A stretch of 64,000 nucleotides of DNA, from positions 248,001 through 312,000 of the forward strand of contig JAEURN010000004.1 in the NCBI GenBank assembly GCA_016789105.1. Reading direction: 5' to 3'. The notes under the pieces are model-generated. The model searched no databases. It worked only from the letters and a program-made list of their open reading frames with translations, and was not told where the DNA came from. This DNA comes from Armatimonadota bacterium. Lineage in GTDB: Bacteria > Armatimonadota > Fimbriimonadia > Fimbriimonadales > Fimbriimonadaceae. The translations under genes and the position numbers were made by a program. Of this stretch, positions 46,739 to 55,576 are shown piece after piece; within the stretch, counting starts at the first letter, position 1, and each line of letters begins with the position of its first letter.

Positions 46739-48244
46739 TTATGCCTTTCGAAAGGTGATCGTGGCCCGGGTGCCCTGTCCGGGGCTGCTTTGAATCGTAA
46801 ACTTTCCCCCGTGGGCGCCCACGATGGATTCGACGATGCTAAGGCCGAGCCCAGTGCCGCCCGCGGATTGGGTGCGAGCAGAATCGACCCGGTAGAACCG
46901 CTGGGTGACTTTTGAAAGGTGCTCGGGTGGAATGCCTTCGCCAGTATCGGACACGGAGGTCTCGACAACCCCATCCACTTCTTCGACCGACACCTTGACC
47001 GTGCCGTCGGGTGGGGTGTGGCGGGCCGCATTGGTGAGGAGGTTGACCAGGGCGCGCTCTAACATCTGGGGATTGGCCAAAACCTTTTTGTCTTTGATTT
47101 CCAGTTTCAGGCGCGGGTCGCGGTCGAGCCCTGCGATTTGGACTGCGTTCGCGATGGCGGCCGTGAGCGAGGTGGATTCAAGGGCGGGGTTTTCTTTGAG
47201 GTTTTCGGTCCGGGCCAAAGTCAACATCTGATCGACTAGTGCGGCCATGTGGTCGGTTGCGGCTTGGATCGTTTGGAATCGGGCCCGGGAATCCGGGTCG
47301 ACCGTTTGGTCTTCTTCGGCGGCGCTTGTCACGATCTTGATCCGGGTGAGCGGGGTCCGGAGTTCGTGGCTGGCATCCGCAGTGAACTGCTTTTGGGCTT
47401 TCAGCACCTCTTCCTTTTGAGTGAACGACGTCTGCAGCCGGGAGACCATCCCATTGAACTCCTCGGCTAGCTGGGCAAACTCGTCGTCGCCTTTGGTGGA
47501 GATCCTTTGGCTGAGGTCGTTGGCGCTGATCATATGGGCGGCCGCCGTGAGTTCTTCGACCGGCTTGAGCGCGCGCCTGGTCAGGAATGCCGCGCCCAGC
47601 GATGCCAACAGGATGGTGGCAGGGGCGAGGATGCCGAAGACGACCAGTTGGGACGACTGGAGGGCCCGGAGAGGTGCCAGGTCGGCCGCGACTTGGACGG
47701 CCCCGACAACCTGGCCCCCGTTGCGGAGCGGAACCGAAAGCACCCTCACTTGGCGGCCCTGGAACTCTGCTTCGGAATAGATTGGCTTGCCCGCCATCGC
47801 CTTCTTCGCGGCCGGGGCATCCCACGGCTCCTTGATGCTGGGATCGAGGACAGACTGCCCTTGGCGGTTGACAAACCTTGGTCGCCGGATGGTGATGAGT
47901 TCGATCGAGCCTTCATCGAGACCTTCGGGGATGGGCATTTGCCGGAACCGTTCAAATGGGCCGCGCCGGAACCCAGGTTGCCCCGGTTGCCCCAATTGCC
48001 CCGGTTGGATGGGCTGGCCTATCCCTTGCGGGTCGCCCATGCCGGTCGCCCCCGGTTGGTTCTGATTCGGCGGACCGCGAAATTCTTGCGCGATCTGCCC
48101 GGCCCGGATGCTGAGTTCGCCGTCGATGGACTGCAACACCAGCCGTTGGGAGGCGAAAGCCATCAAGCCTCCCAAGGCAAGCATCGCCAACGCCAAGGTG
48201 GCGACGTTCCACAGGGTCAGGCGGGTTTTGAAACTGGCAGACAT
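46739..48244 (-). CDS. Two-component sensor histidine kinase
   Basis: 501 residues: membrane helices near 11-34 and 199-223, an extracytoplasmic domain between them with a Gln/Pro/Gly-rich insert (about residues 58-95), HAMP domain, HisKA with His293 in DASHELRTPL, and HATPase with NLLTNAARHT, DTGEGIP and GGTGLGLSIV. It phosphorylates the response regulator at 48250. ATG 48244 is used; a TTG at 48253 overlapping the regulator stop (TTGA) is an alternative. The signal is unknown. Confidence 0.92.
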   Translation of the reverse strand: MSASFKTRLTLWNVATLALAMLALGGLMAFASQRLVLQSIDGELSIRAGQIAQEFRGPPNQNQPGATGMGDPQGIGQPIQPGQLGQPGQPGFRRGPFERFRQMPIPEGLDEGSIELITIRRPRFVNRQGQSVLDPSIKEPWDAPAAKKAMAGKPIYSEAEFQGRQVRVLSVPLRNGGQVVGAVQVAADLAPLRALQSSQLVVFGILAPATILLASLGAAFLTRRALKPVEELTAAAHMISANDLSQRISTKGDDEFAQLAEEFNGMVSRLQTSFTQKEEVLKAQKQFTADASHELRTPLTRIKIVTSAAEEDQTVDPDSRARFQTIQAATDHMAALVDQMLTLARTENLKENPALESTSLTAAIANAVQIAGLDRDPRLKLEIKDKKVLANPQMLERALVNLLTNAARHTPPDGTVKVSVEEVDGVVETSVSDTGEGIPPEHLSKVTQRFYRVDSARTQSAGGTGLGLSIVESIVGAHGGKFTIQSSPGQGTRATITFRKA

Positions 48245-48249
48245 AGCCG

Positions 48250-48921
48250 TCAATCGGGGGGCCGCAGGACGTATCCGACGCCATGGACAGTGTGGATCAA
48301 TGCCGGGGCTCCGGGCGGGTCGACCTTTTTCCGGAGCGATGAAACGTGGAAGTTGACGGTGTTTGGCAAGGTGTCGAGATTGTTCCAGACCCGTTCCAAA
48401 ATGGCATCGCGGGTGAGGACTTGCCCGGACCGGCGCGCCAGGGCTTCTAGCAAGGTGAATTCTCTTTTTGTCAGGTTCAGGTCTTGGCCCGCCCGCGAGG
48501 CCGTGTGGTGCAGGGGGTCGATGGTCAGGTCGGCTATTTCGATGAGTTTGCCTTTGAGCTGGGTGTCCCGGCGAGTGATGGCGCGCAACCGGGCCGTGAG
48601 TTCTTGGAATGCAAACGGCTTGACAAGGTAGTCGTCGGCCCCGGCGTCGAGCCCGGCGACCCGGTCTTCTATGGCATCTTTGGCCGTCAGCATCAAGATC
48701 GGGGTTGGGTTTCCGCCGGCCCTAATCGCCCGGCAGACTTCAAGTCCGCTAGGGGCGGGGATCATGATGTCGAGCACGATGGCGGCATAGGCGTTTTCGC
48801 CGACCAATCGGAGGGCCGTTTCACCATCCCGGGCGACATCGGGGGTGTTTCCGGCTTTGCGGAGGGCGCGTTCGAGTTCGCTCGCGATGACGAGGTCGTC
48901 TTCCACGATCAGGATGCGCAT
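48250..48921 (-). CDS. Response regulator, OmpR/PhoB family
   Basis: 223 residues: receiver domain with acidic pair Glu7/Asp8/Asp9, phosphoacceptor Asp51 in IVLDIMIP and Lys in YLVKPF, then a winged-helix DNA-binding domain (LTKREFTLLEALARRSGQVLTRDAIL, VNFHVSSLRKKV, IHTVHGVGYVL). It precedes and is coupled to the kinase gene. ATG 48921; the open frame extends 10 codons more. Confidence 0.94.
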   Translation of the reverse strand: MRILIVEDDLVIASELERALRKAGNTPDVARDGETALRLVGENAYAAIVLDIMIPAPSGLEVCRAIRAGGNPTPILMLTAKDAIEDRVAGLDAGADDYLVKPFAFQELTARLRAITRRDTQLKGKLIEIADLTIDPLHHTASRAGQDLNLTKREFTLLEALARRSGQVLTRDAILERVWNNLDTLPNTVNFHVSSLRKKVDPPGAPALIHTVHGVGYVLRPPD

Positions 48922-48972
48922 CCTGCTATTTTGGGCAACAGCTGTTTGCAAGTTGTGAGGAAAGGCGGTGAC

Positions 48973-49368
48973 TCACGCCAAGTACTCGAGGAGCACGTCG
49001 TGGCCAAGGTAGAAGTGGCCGCTATATTCCCCCGCTTTGAACCACATGAGGGCGGGGGGAACTCCGGGATAGAGGAAATCCACAACCGCTTGCGCTTCGG
49101 CGGCCGTCAAAGCCGATCCATCGCATCGCACCACGATGAGGTGCAGCAGGTCTTCTTCACCTTCGAACTGGTACCGGTACCCCGCCACGGTGCCTCCGTA
49201 CGGGTTGGGTTCGATGCCGACGCTGAGCAAAGCGAATTCATCTGACGGCCTGGAGACCCCGGGGTCGAAATCGGGCAGCTTGATCGTGACTCCGGCCTTG
49301 ATGTCTTGCAAGATGCGGGCGATGACGGCGTTGCGCCATTCCGATTCAGCGGGGCTCGTTTGCACCAC
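48973..49368 (-). CDS. Hypothetical protein
   Basis: 131 residues, soluble, acidic, no signal peptide. Notable pieces are LPDFDPGVSRPSDEFALLSVGIEPNPYGGTVAGYRYQFEGEEDLLHLIV (in parts) and a C-terminal EAQAVVDFLYPGVPPALMWFKAGEYSGHFYLGHD. No family recognised. GTG start lies 5 bases after a TAGAAT box (a second GTG, 8 bases after, is possible). Ends 51 bases before the response regulator start. Confidence 0.6.
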   Translation of the reverse strand: MVQTSPAESEWRNAVIARILQDIKAGVTIKLPDFDPGVSRPSDEFALLSVGIEPNPYGGTVAGYRYQFEGEEDLLHLIVVRCDGSALTAAEAQAVVDFLYPGVPPALMWFKAGEYSGHFYLGHDVLLEYLA

Positions 49369-49373
49369 ACATG

Positions 49374-49379
49374 ATTCTA
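49374..49379 (-). promoter_or_regulatory. -10 box TAGAAT, leaderless start at 49368
   Basis: Minus strand: TAGAAT, 5 bases, GTG 49368. Confidence 0.55.
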
Positions 49380-49405
49380 CAACCCATTTTCGTGCCCTAT
49401 CGGGC

Positions 49406-49411
49406 TAAACT
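49406..49411 (+). promoter_or_regulatory. -10 box TAAACT for the 49421 gene
   Basis: TAAACT, 9 bases, ATG 49421. It selects ATG 49421 over ATG 49412, which would sit directly behind the box. Confidence 0.5.
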
Positions 49412-49420
49412 ATGCGGACT

Positions 49421-50686
49421 ATGGCGAAGCACGGCTTGACCCGGCGCGACTTTATGGCAGGGTCTGCGGCCTTGGGGGCCACGGCGATGATGCCCAACTT
49501 TGCATTTGCCGAGGCCAAAGAAACAATGAAAGTCGGATTGATCGGGTGCGGTGGTCGCGGGCGCGACGCCGCCATCAACTGCATCGACTCTAGCGAAGGG
49601 GTCGAGATCGTCGCAATCGGGGATGCGTTCGCCGACCACCTGCAACAGGGGGTCGACACTCTCAAACAGTATCGCCCCAAGAACCTGACGGCACCCAAAG
49701 AACAGTTGTTCGTCGGTCTTGACGCCTACGAAAAAGTGTTGCAGTGCGACGTGGATCTTGTGATCCTGACGACGCCGCCGGCCTTCCGGGCGCAGCACCT
49801 CACGGCCGCCATCAATGCCGGGAAGCACGTGTTTATGGAAAAACCGGTTGCCGTGGATGGCGAAGGGATCCTCCAAGTCTTCGACGCCGCCGATTTGGCC
49901 AAAAAGAAAGGTCTTGCGATTGTTGCGGGCACCCAGCGCCGTCACGAAGATTCCTACCGGGAAACGATGAAGCGCATCCACGATGGGGCCATTGGTGATG
50001 TGGTGAGCATGCGCGCCTATTGGAACCAAGGCGGTCTGTGGAACGTGAACCGGACGCCTGAGATGTCGGATCTGGAATGGCAGATGCGCAACTGGCTCTA
50101 CTTCACCTGGCTCAGCGGAGACCACATCGTGGAGCAACACATCCACAACATCGACGTTTGTCTTTGGGCCTGCCAAAAAACGCCGCTTTCAGCGGTTGCC
50201 CTGGGCGGCCGCGAGGTGAGGACGTCGCCGGCATTCGGGCACATCTTCGACCACTTTGCCGTGGAATTCGACATGGGCGATGACGTCAAGATCCACAGCT
50301 ATTGCCGCCAGCAAGACGGCACGGCCGGCAACGTGAGCGAGTTTGTGGTGGGCACAAAGGGCAAAAGCAACCCGAACGGGCGGATCATGGGTGAAAACGC
50401 TTACCGCTACGACGCGGAGAACAAAGAAAACCCCTACATGGTTGAACACCGCGACTTGATTGCCAGCATCCGGTCGGGCAACCCGCTCAACGAAGGGCGC
50501 CAAGTGGCCGAATCTGTTTTGGCCGCCATCATGGGCCGGCTTGCCGCCTACACTGGCCAAGTGGTGACCCGCGAACAGGCGTTGAAAACCAAGGGTTTGG
50601 TTCCCAAGGAATACCACTGGGACATGAGCCTGAGCGTGCCCGAACCGTGCCACCCGGGCCGGACAAAGATCGAAGACTTCATGTAA
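49421..50686 (+). CDS. Gfo/Idh/MocA-family oxidoreductase with Tat signal
   Basis: About 421 residues. The N-terminus has a twin-arginine signal (LTRRDFMAGSAALGATAMMP), so it is exported folded with NAD(P) bound. The Rossmann domain has KVGLIGCGGRGRD, the EKP motif is in VFMEKPVA, and the substrate domain carries SGDHIVEQHIHNID, a conserved His-rich block. Exported members of this group act on sugars or sugar derivatives such as myo-inositol or N-acetylated amino sugars; the exact substrate cannot be told. Confidence 0.9.
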   Translation: MAKHGLTRRDFMAGSAALGATAMMPNFAFAEAKETMKVGLIGCGGRGRDAAINCIDSSEGVEIVAIGDAFADHLQQGVDTLKQYRPKNLTAPKEQLFVGLDAYEKVLQCDVDLVILTTPPAFRAQHLTAAINAGKHVFMEKPVAVDGEGILQVFDAADLAKKKGLAIVAGTQRRHEDSYRETMKRIHDGAIGDVVSMRAYWNQGGLWNVNRTPEMSDLEWQMRNWLYFTWLSGDHIVEQHIHNIDVCLWACQKTPLSAVALGGREVRTSPAFGHIFDHFAVEFDMGDDVKIHSYCRQQDGTAGNVSEFVVGTKGKSNPNGRIMGENAYRYDAENKENPYMVEHRDLIASIRSGNPLNEGRQVAESVLAAIMGRLAAYTGQVVTREQALKTKGLVPKEYHWDMSLSVPEPCHPGRTKIEDFM

Positions 50687-50712
50687 GGCCGCTCCGGCCT
50701 TGACGAGGGCGC

Positions 50713-50742
50713 AGCCCCCTCCCTTGCGAGGGGGCTCTTTTA
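50713..50742 (+). terminator. Terminator after the Gfo/Idh gene
   Basis: AGCCCCCTC (50713-50721) and GAGGGGGCT (50728-50736) form a 9-bp stem followed by CTTTTA. Confidence 0.85.
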
Positions 50743-50811
50743 CCGGTTTTTGCAAGGGAACCGCTACCGGTTGCCGATTGTCTGTAATGGTCGGTCTATC
50801 CGGATTGCGCG

Positions 50812-50826
50812 GTTAAGCTCCTTAAC
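50812..50826. promoter_or_regulatory. Palindrome upstream of the 50878 gene, possible operator
   Basis: GTTAAG, CTC, CTTAAC forms a perfect 6-3-6 inverted repeat 33 bases before the -10 box at 50860, the position expected for an activator or repressor site. No T run follows, so it is not a terminator. Confidence 0.3.
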
Positions 50827-50859
50827 AAATGAGGGAGGGTGGCACAAATCCTGCACTGG

Positions 50860-50865
50860 TAGACT
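50860..50865 (+). promoter_or_regulatory. -10 box TAGACT for the 50878 gene
   Basis: TAGACT, 12 bases, ATG 50878. Confidence 0.5.
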
Positions 50866-50877
50866 GCTAACAAGATC

Positions 50878-51867
50878 ATGTCGGAAGGAAAAGTTCTCGT
50901 TGCAGGTGCCGGTGGGTTCATCGGCGGACACCTGGTTGAATACCTCAAAAACAAAGGGGTTTCAAACATCGTCGCGGTCGATAAAAAGCCGTATTCGGAG
51001 TGGTACCAAGTCCACGATTACGCCGAAAACAAAGTGCTGGACCTGCAGTACTTGGATGCCTGCGAAAAATCGTTGGAAGGCGGGGTCACCACCGTTTACA
51101 ACCTCGCCGCCGATATGGGCGGGATGGGGTTCATCGAAAACAACAAAGCCCTGTGCATGTTGAGCGTGCTCATCAACACGCACCTGTTGGAAGCGGCTCG
51201 GCACCAGGGCAAGGTCAACCGGTTCTTCTATGCCAGCTCGGCCTGTGTCTACAATGGCGAAAAGCAGCAAGACACCAACAACCCTGGCCTTAAGGAAGAA
51301 GATGCCTACCCCGCCCTGGCTGAAGACGGTTACGGCTGGGAAAAGCTGTTCAGCGAGCGCATGTGCCGGCACTTTATGGAAGATTTCGGGATCACGACCC
51401 GGGTTGCGCGTTTCCACAATGTCTATGGCCCCTTTGGCACCTACGATGGTGGCCGGGAAAAGGCACCGGCCGCCATGTGCCGCAAAGTGATCGCCGCCAA
51501 ACTGAGCGGCAACCACGCCATGGAGATTTGGGGTGACGGCGAGCAAACCCGGAGCTTCATGTACATTGACGATTGCACGTACGGCATCGACCGAATCATG
51601 GATAGCCACATCGAGTACCCAATCAACCTGGGCAGCGACGAAATGGTATCCATCAACCAATTGGTTGACATCGTCGAAGAGATCGCCGGGATCAAGATGG
51701 AGCGAAGCTACAACCTTGATGCCCCCAAGGGCGTGCGAGGTCGCAGCAGCGATAACACCTTGATCAAGAAGGAACTGGACTGGGCGCCATCAATTGCGTT
51801 GAAAGACGGCATGGCAAAAACGTACGCCTGGATTTACGACCAGATGACGGCAAAGGCCGCGGTCTAA
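50878..51867 (+). CDS. GDP-mannose 3,5-epimerase-like NAD-dependent epimerase
   Basis: 329-residue extended short-chain dehydrogenase. NAD loop GAGGFIGGHL, then blocks that match plant-type GDP-mannose 3,5-epimerase: NLAADMGGMGFIENN, FFYASSACVYN, YGWEKLFSERMCRHF with the catalytic Tyr-x3-Lys, RFHNVYGPFGTYDGGREKAPAAMCRK (in pieces) and EMVSINQLV. That enzyme makes GDP-L-galactose or GDP-L-gulose. Bacterial members are found in surface glycan clusters. It is followed 32 bases later by a glycosyltransferase, supporting such a role. Confidence 0.85.
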   Translation: MSEGKVLVAGAGGFIGGHLVEYLKNKGVSNIVAVDKKPYSEWYQVHDYAENKVLDLQYLDACEKSLEGGVTTVYNLAADMGGMGFIENNKALCMLSVLINTHLLEAARHQGKVNRFFYASSACVYNGEKQQDTNNPGLKEEDAYPALAEDGYGWEKLFSERMCRHFMEDFGITTRVARFHNVYGPFGTYDGGREKAPAAMCRKVIAAKLSGNHAMEIWGDGEQTRSFMYIDDCTYGIDRIMDSHIEYPINLGSDEMVSINQLVDIVEEIAGIKMERSYNLDAPKGVRGRSSDNTLIKKELDWAPSIALKDGMAKTYAWIYDQMTAKAAV

Positions 51868-51899
51868 CCGGATCGGTTCAAAGGACGGGTGGCACGCAC

Positions 51900-53093
51900 A
51901 TGAGGATTGTGATCCACGATTATGCGGGCCACCCGTTTCAGGTTCAACTGAGTCGATATTTGGCCGGATTGGGGCACGATGTGCTCCACATATATTCCTC
52001 CTCGATCAGCGGGACGCCCCAGGGGGCGCTCACCCGCCAGCCGGGCGACCCGGCTGGATTCGAGGCCCACGGCATCAGCCTGGGCTATACCATCGACAAG
52101 ACGAAGTTCTTTCAGGTCTATTTTCAGGACGATGTGAAGCACGCCGCTCTGGCCGTGGAGCAGGTTGAGCGGTTCCAACCGGATGTGGTCATGGCGGCCA
52201 ACACCCCTTTGAGGATCAATGCCGCGCTCCAGGAGCATTGTTGGCGGCACAATGCCAAGTTCGTTTTTTGGGTTCAAGATCTTTTTGGGGAAGCAGCCAA
52301 ACGCATCCTGGCGGGCAAGTGGGGTGGCATGGGTTCGTTTGCCGGCGCCTACATGCAGGCGTTTGAACACCGGCTTCTCAAGAAGAGTGATGCCATCGTG
52401 CTGATCGCCGAAGCCTTCCGTGGACACATCCCCAAAGTGTCTTGCCCGGTAGAAGTGATCGAAAACTGGGCTCCTTTGGAAGAGATGCCGCTTCGGGATC
52501 GGGTGAATCCTTGGGGGGCCAAGCACGGATTGGCCGAAACGCGTAACTTCATCTATTCGGGAACCTTAGGGATGAAGCACAACCCTGACCTTTTGGTGGG
52601 GGTTGCAAAAGCGTTCCAGGAAGTTTCCGATGTGCGGATGGTGGTGATCTCTCAAGGCAAGGGGATGGAGTATCTGACCGCGGCTAAGGCCGAAATGGGT
52701 TTGGGCAACCTTGTTTTGTTGCCGTTCCAGGACTTTGCCGATTTGCCCGACGTGATGGCAACGGCCGACGTGTTGGTGGCGATTTTGGAGCCGGATGCCG
52801 GGGTTTTCAGTGTCCCCAGCAAGGTATTGAGCTACCTCTGCGCCGGGCGGGGGATCTTGTTGGCGGTGCCACCGGAAAACCTCGCCGCGCGGATCGTGGC
52901 GGAAAACGGGGCCGGCATGGTCGTGCCGCCGACGGATGTCCCAGCTTTTGTGGCAGCGGCGCGGGAGATGCTGGCCGGGGATCTTTCCGGCTATGGGTCT
53001 GCCGCCCGGGCCTATGCGGAGCGCACGTTCGACATCGATGCCATCGCGGCTCGGTTTTTGGATGTGTTTAGCCTGGCAGGGGTGAGGGTCTAA
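51900..53093 (+). CDS. Glycosyltransferase, GT4 family, WbuB-like
   Basis: 397 residues, GT-B fold. N-terminal domain starts MRIVIHDYAGHPFQVQLSRYLAGLGH and has FWVQDLFGEAAKRIL; the C-terminal donor domain has FIYSGTLGMKHNPDLLV, LPDVMATADVLVAIL and VPSKVLSYLCAGRGIL, close to WbuB/FnlA-cluster fucosamine transferases. Likely transfers a sugar during surface polysaccharide assembly, together with the epimerase before it. A terminator follows at 53246. Confidence 0.85.
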   Translation: MRIVIHDYAGHPFQVQLSRYLAGLGHDVLHIYSSSISGTPQGALTRQPGDPAGFEAHGISLGYTIDKTKFFQVYFQDDVKHAALAVEQVERFQPDVVMAANTPLRINAALQEHCWRHNAKFVFWVQDLFGEAAKRILAGKWGGMGSFAGAYMQAFEHRLLKKSDAIVLIAEAFRGHIPKVSCPVEVIENWAPLEEMPLRDRVNPWGAKHGLAETRNFIYSGTLGMKHNPDLLVGVAKAFQEVSDVRMVVISQGKGMEYLTAAKAEMGLGNLVLLPFQDFADLPDVMATADVLVAILEPDAGVFSVPSKVLSYLCAGRGILLAVPPENLAARIVAENGAGMVVPPTDVPAFVAAAREMLAGDLSGYGSAARAYAERTFDIDAIAARFLDVFSLAGVRV

Positions 53094-53245
53094 GCCCTTC
53101 AAATATGGCAAATTTTAGTTTGGATCAATTTGAGCATAGGTAAATCACGATATGAGCTATTTTAGAAACAGGTAAAAATACTGGCTACAAGCGTCTACAA
53201 AATGAGTAATAATATTTTTGGATTGGGAGATCCCGGTCGGCAATT

Positions 53246-53275
53246 GGCCTCGGAAGATTCCGAGGCCTTTTGTTT
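53246..53275 (+). terminator. Terminator after the glycosyltransferase
   Basis: GGCCTCGG (53246-53253) and CCGAGGCC (53260-53267) with loop AAGATT, followed by TTTTGTTT. The 150 bases before it are strikingly AT-rich and hold no gene I can support. Confidence 0.88.
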
Positions 53276-54038
53276 ATGGAAAGACTTTCATCCCATATCC
53301 ATCAGGTACGCCCGCTGGTGATTTTCGGAACTTCGAACTTACTGTTTGGTAGCTTCGACTTTGACTACTTGGATTAAGGTGTCTTGTGCCGATTGGAGTT
53401 GCGCACAAGTCAGCGATTTGAAGGCCGGTGGAATTACATTTTTTGTTCATGAAAGTAATGTCAAAATTGCACATTTGTTGATTCATGGCATTTTCGCCGT
53501 CACAGATGCGTCTAAATGCGAGCTCCAAGTCTTTATCTTCTTTTTGTCCACGATGCTCAACGATCAAAAATGTCTTCTTGTCAACTGCACTAAGGTCTTT
53601 AAGATGCATGGATAGTCGTTCCATGCAAAACTTTAAAGCAATTTCATAAGGGTTGTGCGGGGTACTGTACCGCTGTTTATGTTTGTTTTTGTCAATGACT
53701 GCTGCAATGAGCGTAAAATCTAGTGAGTCAACGGTTTTGTCCAAATCGCTAAGGAAAACTTCTCTCTTAGCACTGTCAAATAGGAAAGCGAATGGGCCTC
53801 GATTGCGCTTTATGTCGCTCGTGTGAAGAACGACGTTATCGTGGCCCCACCAACGAAACTTCAAGCGTTGAATAGCCGGTACTGCCGCATCAATATAGCT
53901 ATCCTTATGAAAAATTACGAAGACAAGTACGAACACTGGGTACTGTGGATCTATCGATGCCATTCCGTGATCCCCACTCTCATCTACATAAACAATGTAG
54001 TCGCTAAAGATGTCACACTGACGGAAATTGGACTCCAC
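53274..54038 (-). CDS. DUF3800 domain-containing protein (probable nuclease-fold accessory gene)
   Basis: 254 residues. The signature YVDESGDHG (Asp19, Glu20, Asp23) opens the domain; other blocks are LHTSDIKRNRGPF and GLQIADLCATPIGTRHLNP with a late Asp. DUF3800 is thought to have an RNase H-like acidic active site and is common in defence and mobile loci, but its activity is unproven. The gene is visibly AT-richer than all neighbours and uses codons such as TTA, ATA and AGT, a sign of transfer. Start GTG 54038, 15 bases after the MATE stop. No partner gene is present. Confidence 0.8.
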   Translation of the reverse strand: MESNFRQCDIFSDYIVYVDESGDHGMASIDPQYPVFVLVFVIFHKDSYIDAAVPAIQRLKFRWWGHDNVVLHTSDIKRNRGPFAFLFDSAKREVFLSDLDKTVDSLDFTLIAAVIDKNKHKQRYSTPHNPYEIALKFCMERLSMHLKDLSAVDKKTFLIVEHRGQKEDKDLELAFRRICDGENAMNQQMCNFDITFMNKKCNSTGLQIADLCATPIGTRHLNPSSQSRSYQTVSSKFRKSPAGVPDGYGMKVFP

Positions 54039-54053
54039 AGGCAGTATTGTACG

Positions 54054-55478
54054 TTAAACCCTCGCTGTTTTCCACCTTCCGAGGTGCCACAACCAAATAC
54101 AAGCCAACCCCTGGACCGCTTGGGTGATGGCCAAGGACGACCACGCCCCGGCAGACCCCATGCCAAGGCCCGGGAACGAAACAATCCCAAAGTTGACGGC
54201 CCCCAGGGCAAGGAATGCGGCCAATGGAACCCGGAGCGCCCACATGGCCAGCAGGGTCACCCAAAACGGGCGTTTGGTGTCGCCCGCCCCTTGCATGGCG
54301 CTCAGCAGCACCATGGCATAGCCGAAGAGGGTCTCTGTCGTGCAGACATGGCGGAGATAGCTTGCGGCTTGGGCGGCATATTCTGGCTTGCCCTGCAAGA
54401 CGCTGTTGGCGATCGGATCCGCAAAAATGAAGATCCCGATTGCCGCCACGGTGCTGACGATTCCGGCCTGGTGGGCGGCCATCCAGCCGAGCCGGCTTGC
54501 CCGGTCGGGCCGGCCCATCCCCAGGGATTGCCCCACCAAGGCAGAAGCGGCGATGGCCAAGCCGAACGATGGCATGAACGCGAGGGCTTCGATGGAAAAC
54601 CCGGGCCGGATCGCCCCGATAGCGAATTTGCCTTCTGGGATTTGGGTGAGGATCCCGGTGAAGGCCATCAGGGAGGTCACCCGCACCACCGACATCAACC
54701 CGGCGGGGGCTGCGAGGTTGAAAATGCGTTTGGCCCAGTCGACCGGCGGGGGCGTCAGCCGACCGATTTCTCCCAACTCCGTCCGTTTCACAAAGACCAG
54801 GTAGATCCCGGCGGAGATCCAGGCCGAAAGGGTGAGGGCCAGGGCCGCCCCGTTGAGTCCCAGCCCCGCACCGGGCACCGTCACCGGCCCAAATTGCCGA
54901 GGAGGGAAGATCAGCAGGTAGTTGAATGCGATGTGCATGCCGATCTGCATGCCCGAAATCACCATCGGCGATTTGGTGTCCCCAATCCCCCGGAGGGAGC
55001 CCGCCAAGGTTTGGATGACGAAACTCGGCAACAGGACAAAGCTGACGATCCGCAAATACTGGACCATGAGGTTTGCCGCGTGGGGGGCATCTTTGGGCAC
55101 CAAGAAGTTGGCCGCCAGCCCCGATAAGGGGATTGCGGCGACCGTGAGAAGCAGACTGCAATAAATGGCAAAACTCAAGCACCGCTGGTGCGATTCGCGG
55201 TATTTGGCCGTGTTCCTTTCGCCAAACGCCCGGCTGACCATGGCGGTGGCGGCAACCCCAACGGCCATGGAGAGGCTGATGAGGAGGAAAAGGGTGGTGG
55301 TGGCCGAACCGATGGCGGTAAGGGCATCGCCTTCAAGATGGCTGACAAAGTAGCTGTCCAGCAGCGAATTGACGGTTTGGAGTGCGTTGAGCGCCACCGC
55401 CGGCCAGGCAAGCATCCACACGGTTCTTAGAGGGTGCTCTTCGGCTTGGTGCAGGTCGGGTGTCTCGTCGGTCTCCAC
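54054..55478 (-). CDS. MATE-family efflux transporter
   Basis: 474 residues with twelve membrane helices in two homologous halves. Exports drugs or metabolites in exchange for H+ or Na+. Marks include MLAWPAVALNALQTVNSLLDSYFVSHL at helix 1, AVGVAATAMVSRAFGERN, SLRGIGDTKSPM, ASALVGQSLGMGRPDRA and MQGAGDTKRPF. The GTG start follows a TAGACT box by 14 bases. The DUF3800 gene lies directly downstream. Confidence 0.93.
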   Translation of the reverse strand: METDETPDLHQAEEHPLRTVWMLAWPAVALNALQTVNSLLDSYFVSHLEGDALTAIGSATTTLFLLISLSMAVGVAATAMVSRAFGERNTAKYRESHQRCLSFAIYCSLLLTVAAIPLSGLAANFLVPKDAPHAANLMVQYLRIVSFVLLPSFVIQTLAGSLRGIGDTKSPMVISGMQIGMHIAFNYLLIFPPRQFGPVTVPGAGLGLNGAALALTLSAWISAGIYLVFVKRTELGEIGRLTPPPVDWAKRIFNLAAPAGLMSVVRVTSLMAFTGILTQIPEGKFAIGAIRPGFSIEALAFMPSFGLAIAASALVGQSLGMGRPDRASRLGWMAAHQAGIVSTVAAIGIFIFADPIANSVLQGKPEYAAQAASYLRHVCTTETLFGYAMVLLSAMQGAGDTKRPFWVTLLAMWALRVPLAAFLALGAVNFGIVSFPGLGMGSAGAWSSLAITQAVQGLACIWLWHLGRWKTARV

Positions 55479-55492
55479 AGGGGGTTTTGCAG

Positions 55493-55498
55493 AGTCTA
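55493..55498 (-). promoter_or_regulatory. -10 box TAGACT for the MATE gene
   Basis: Minus strand: TAGACT, 14 bases, GTG 55478; leader of about 7 bases. Confidence 0.45.
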
Positions 55499-55564
55499 CG
55501 TTTTTGTCAGGATTTGTCCCGTGACTGTTGCGGGATTGTTAACCCAATCCGCCAGTTCTGACAG

Positions 55565-55570
55565 TATGAT
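55565..55570 (+). promoter_or_regulatory. -10 box TATGAT, leaderless start at 55577
   Basis: TATGAT, 6 bases, ATG 55577. Confidence 0.6.
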
Positions 55571-55576
55571 TGCGGG

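Noticed and set aside
53823-55127. 434-residue plus-strand frame
   Set aside because: Gly/Pro/Arg/His-rich antisense shadow of the MATE gene, typical of GC-rich DNA.
54031-55482. Shared CCTGTGGAG around the starts of the MATE and DUF3800 genes, as possible repeat or att site
   Set aside because: Only nine bases match, and they include the start codon; chance is sufficient.
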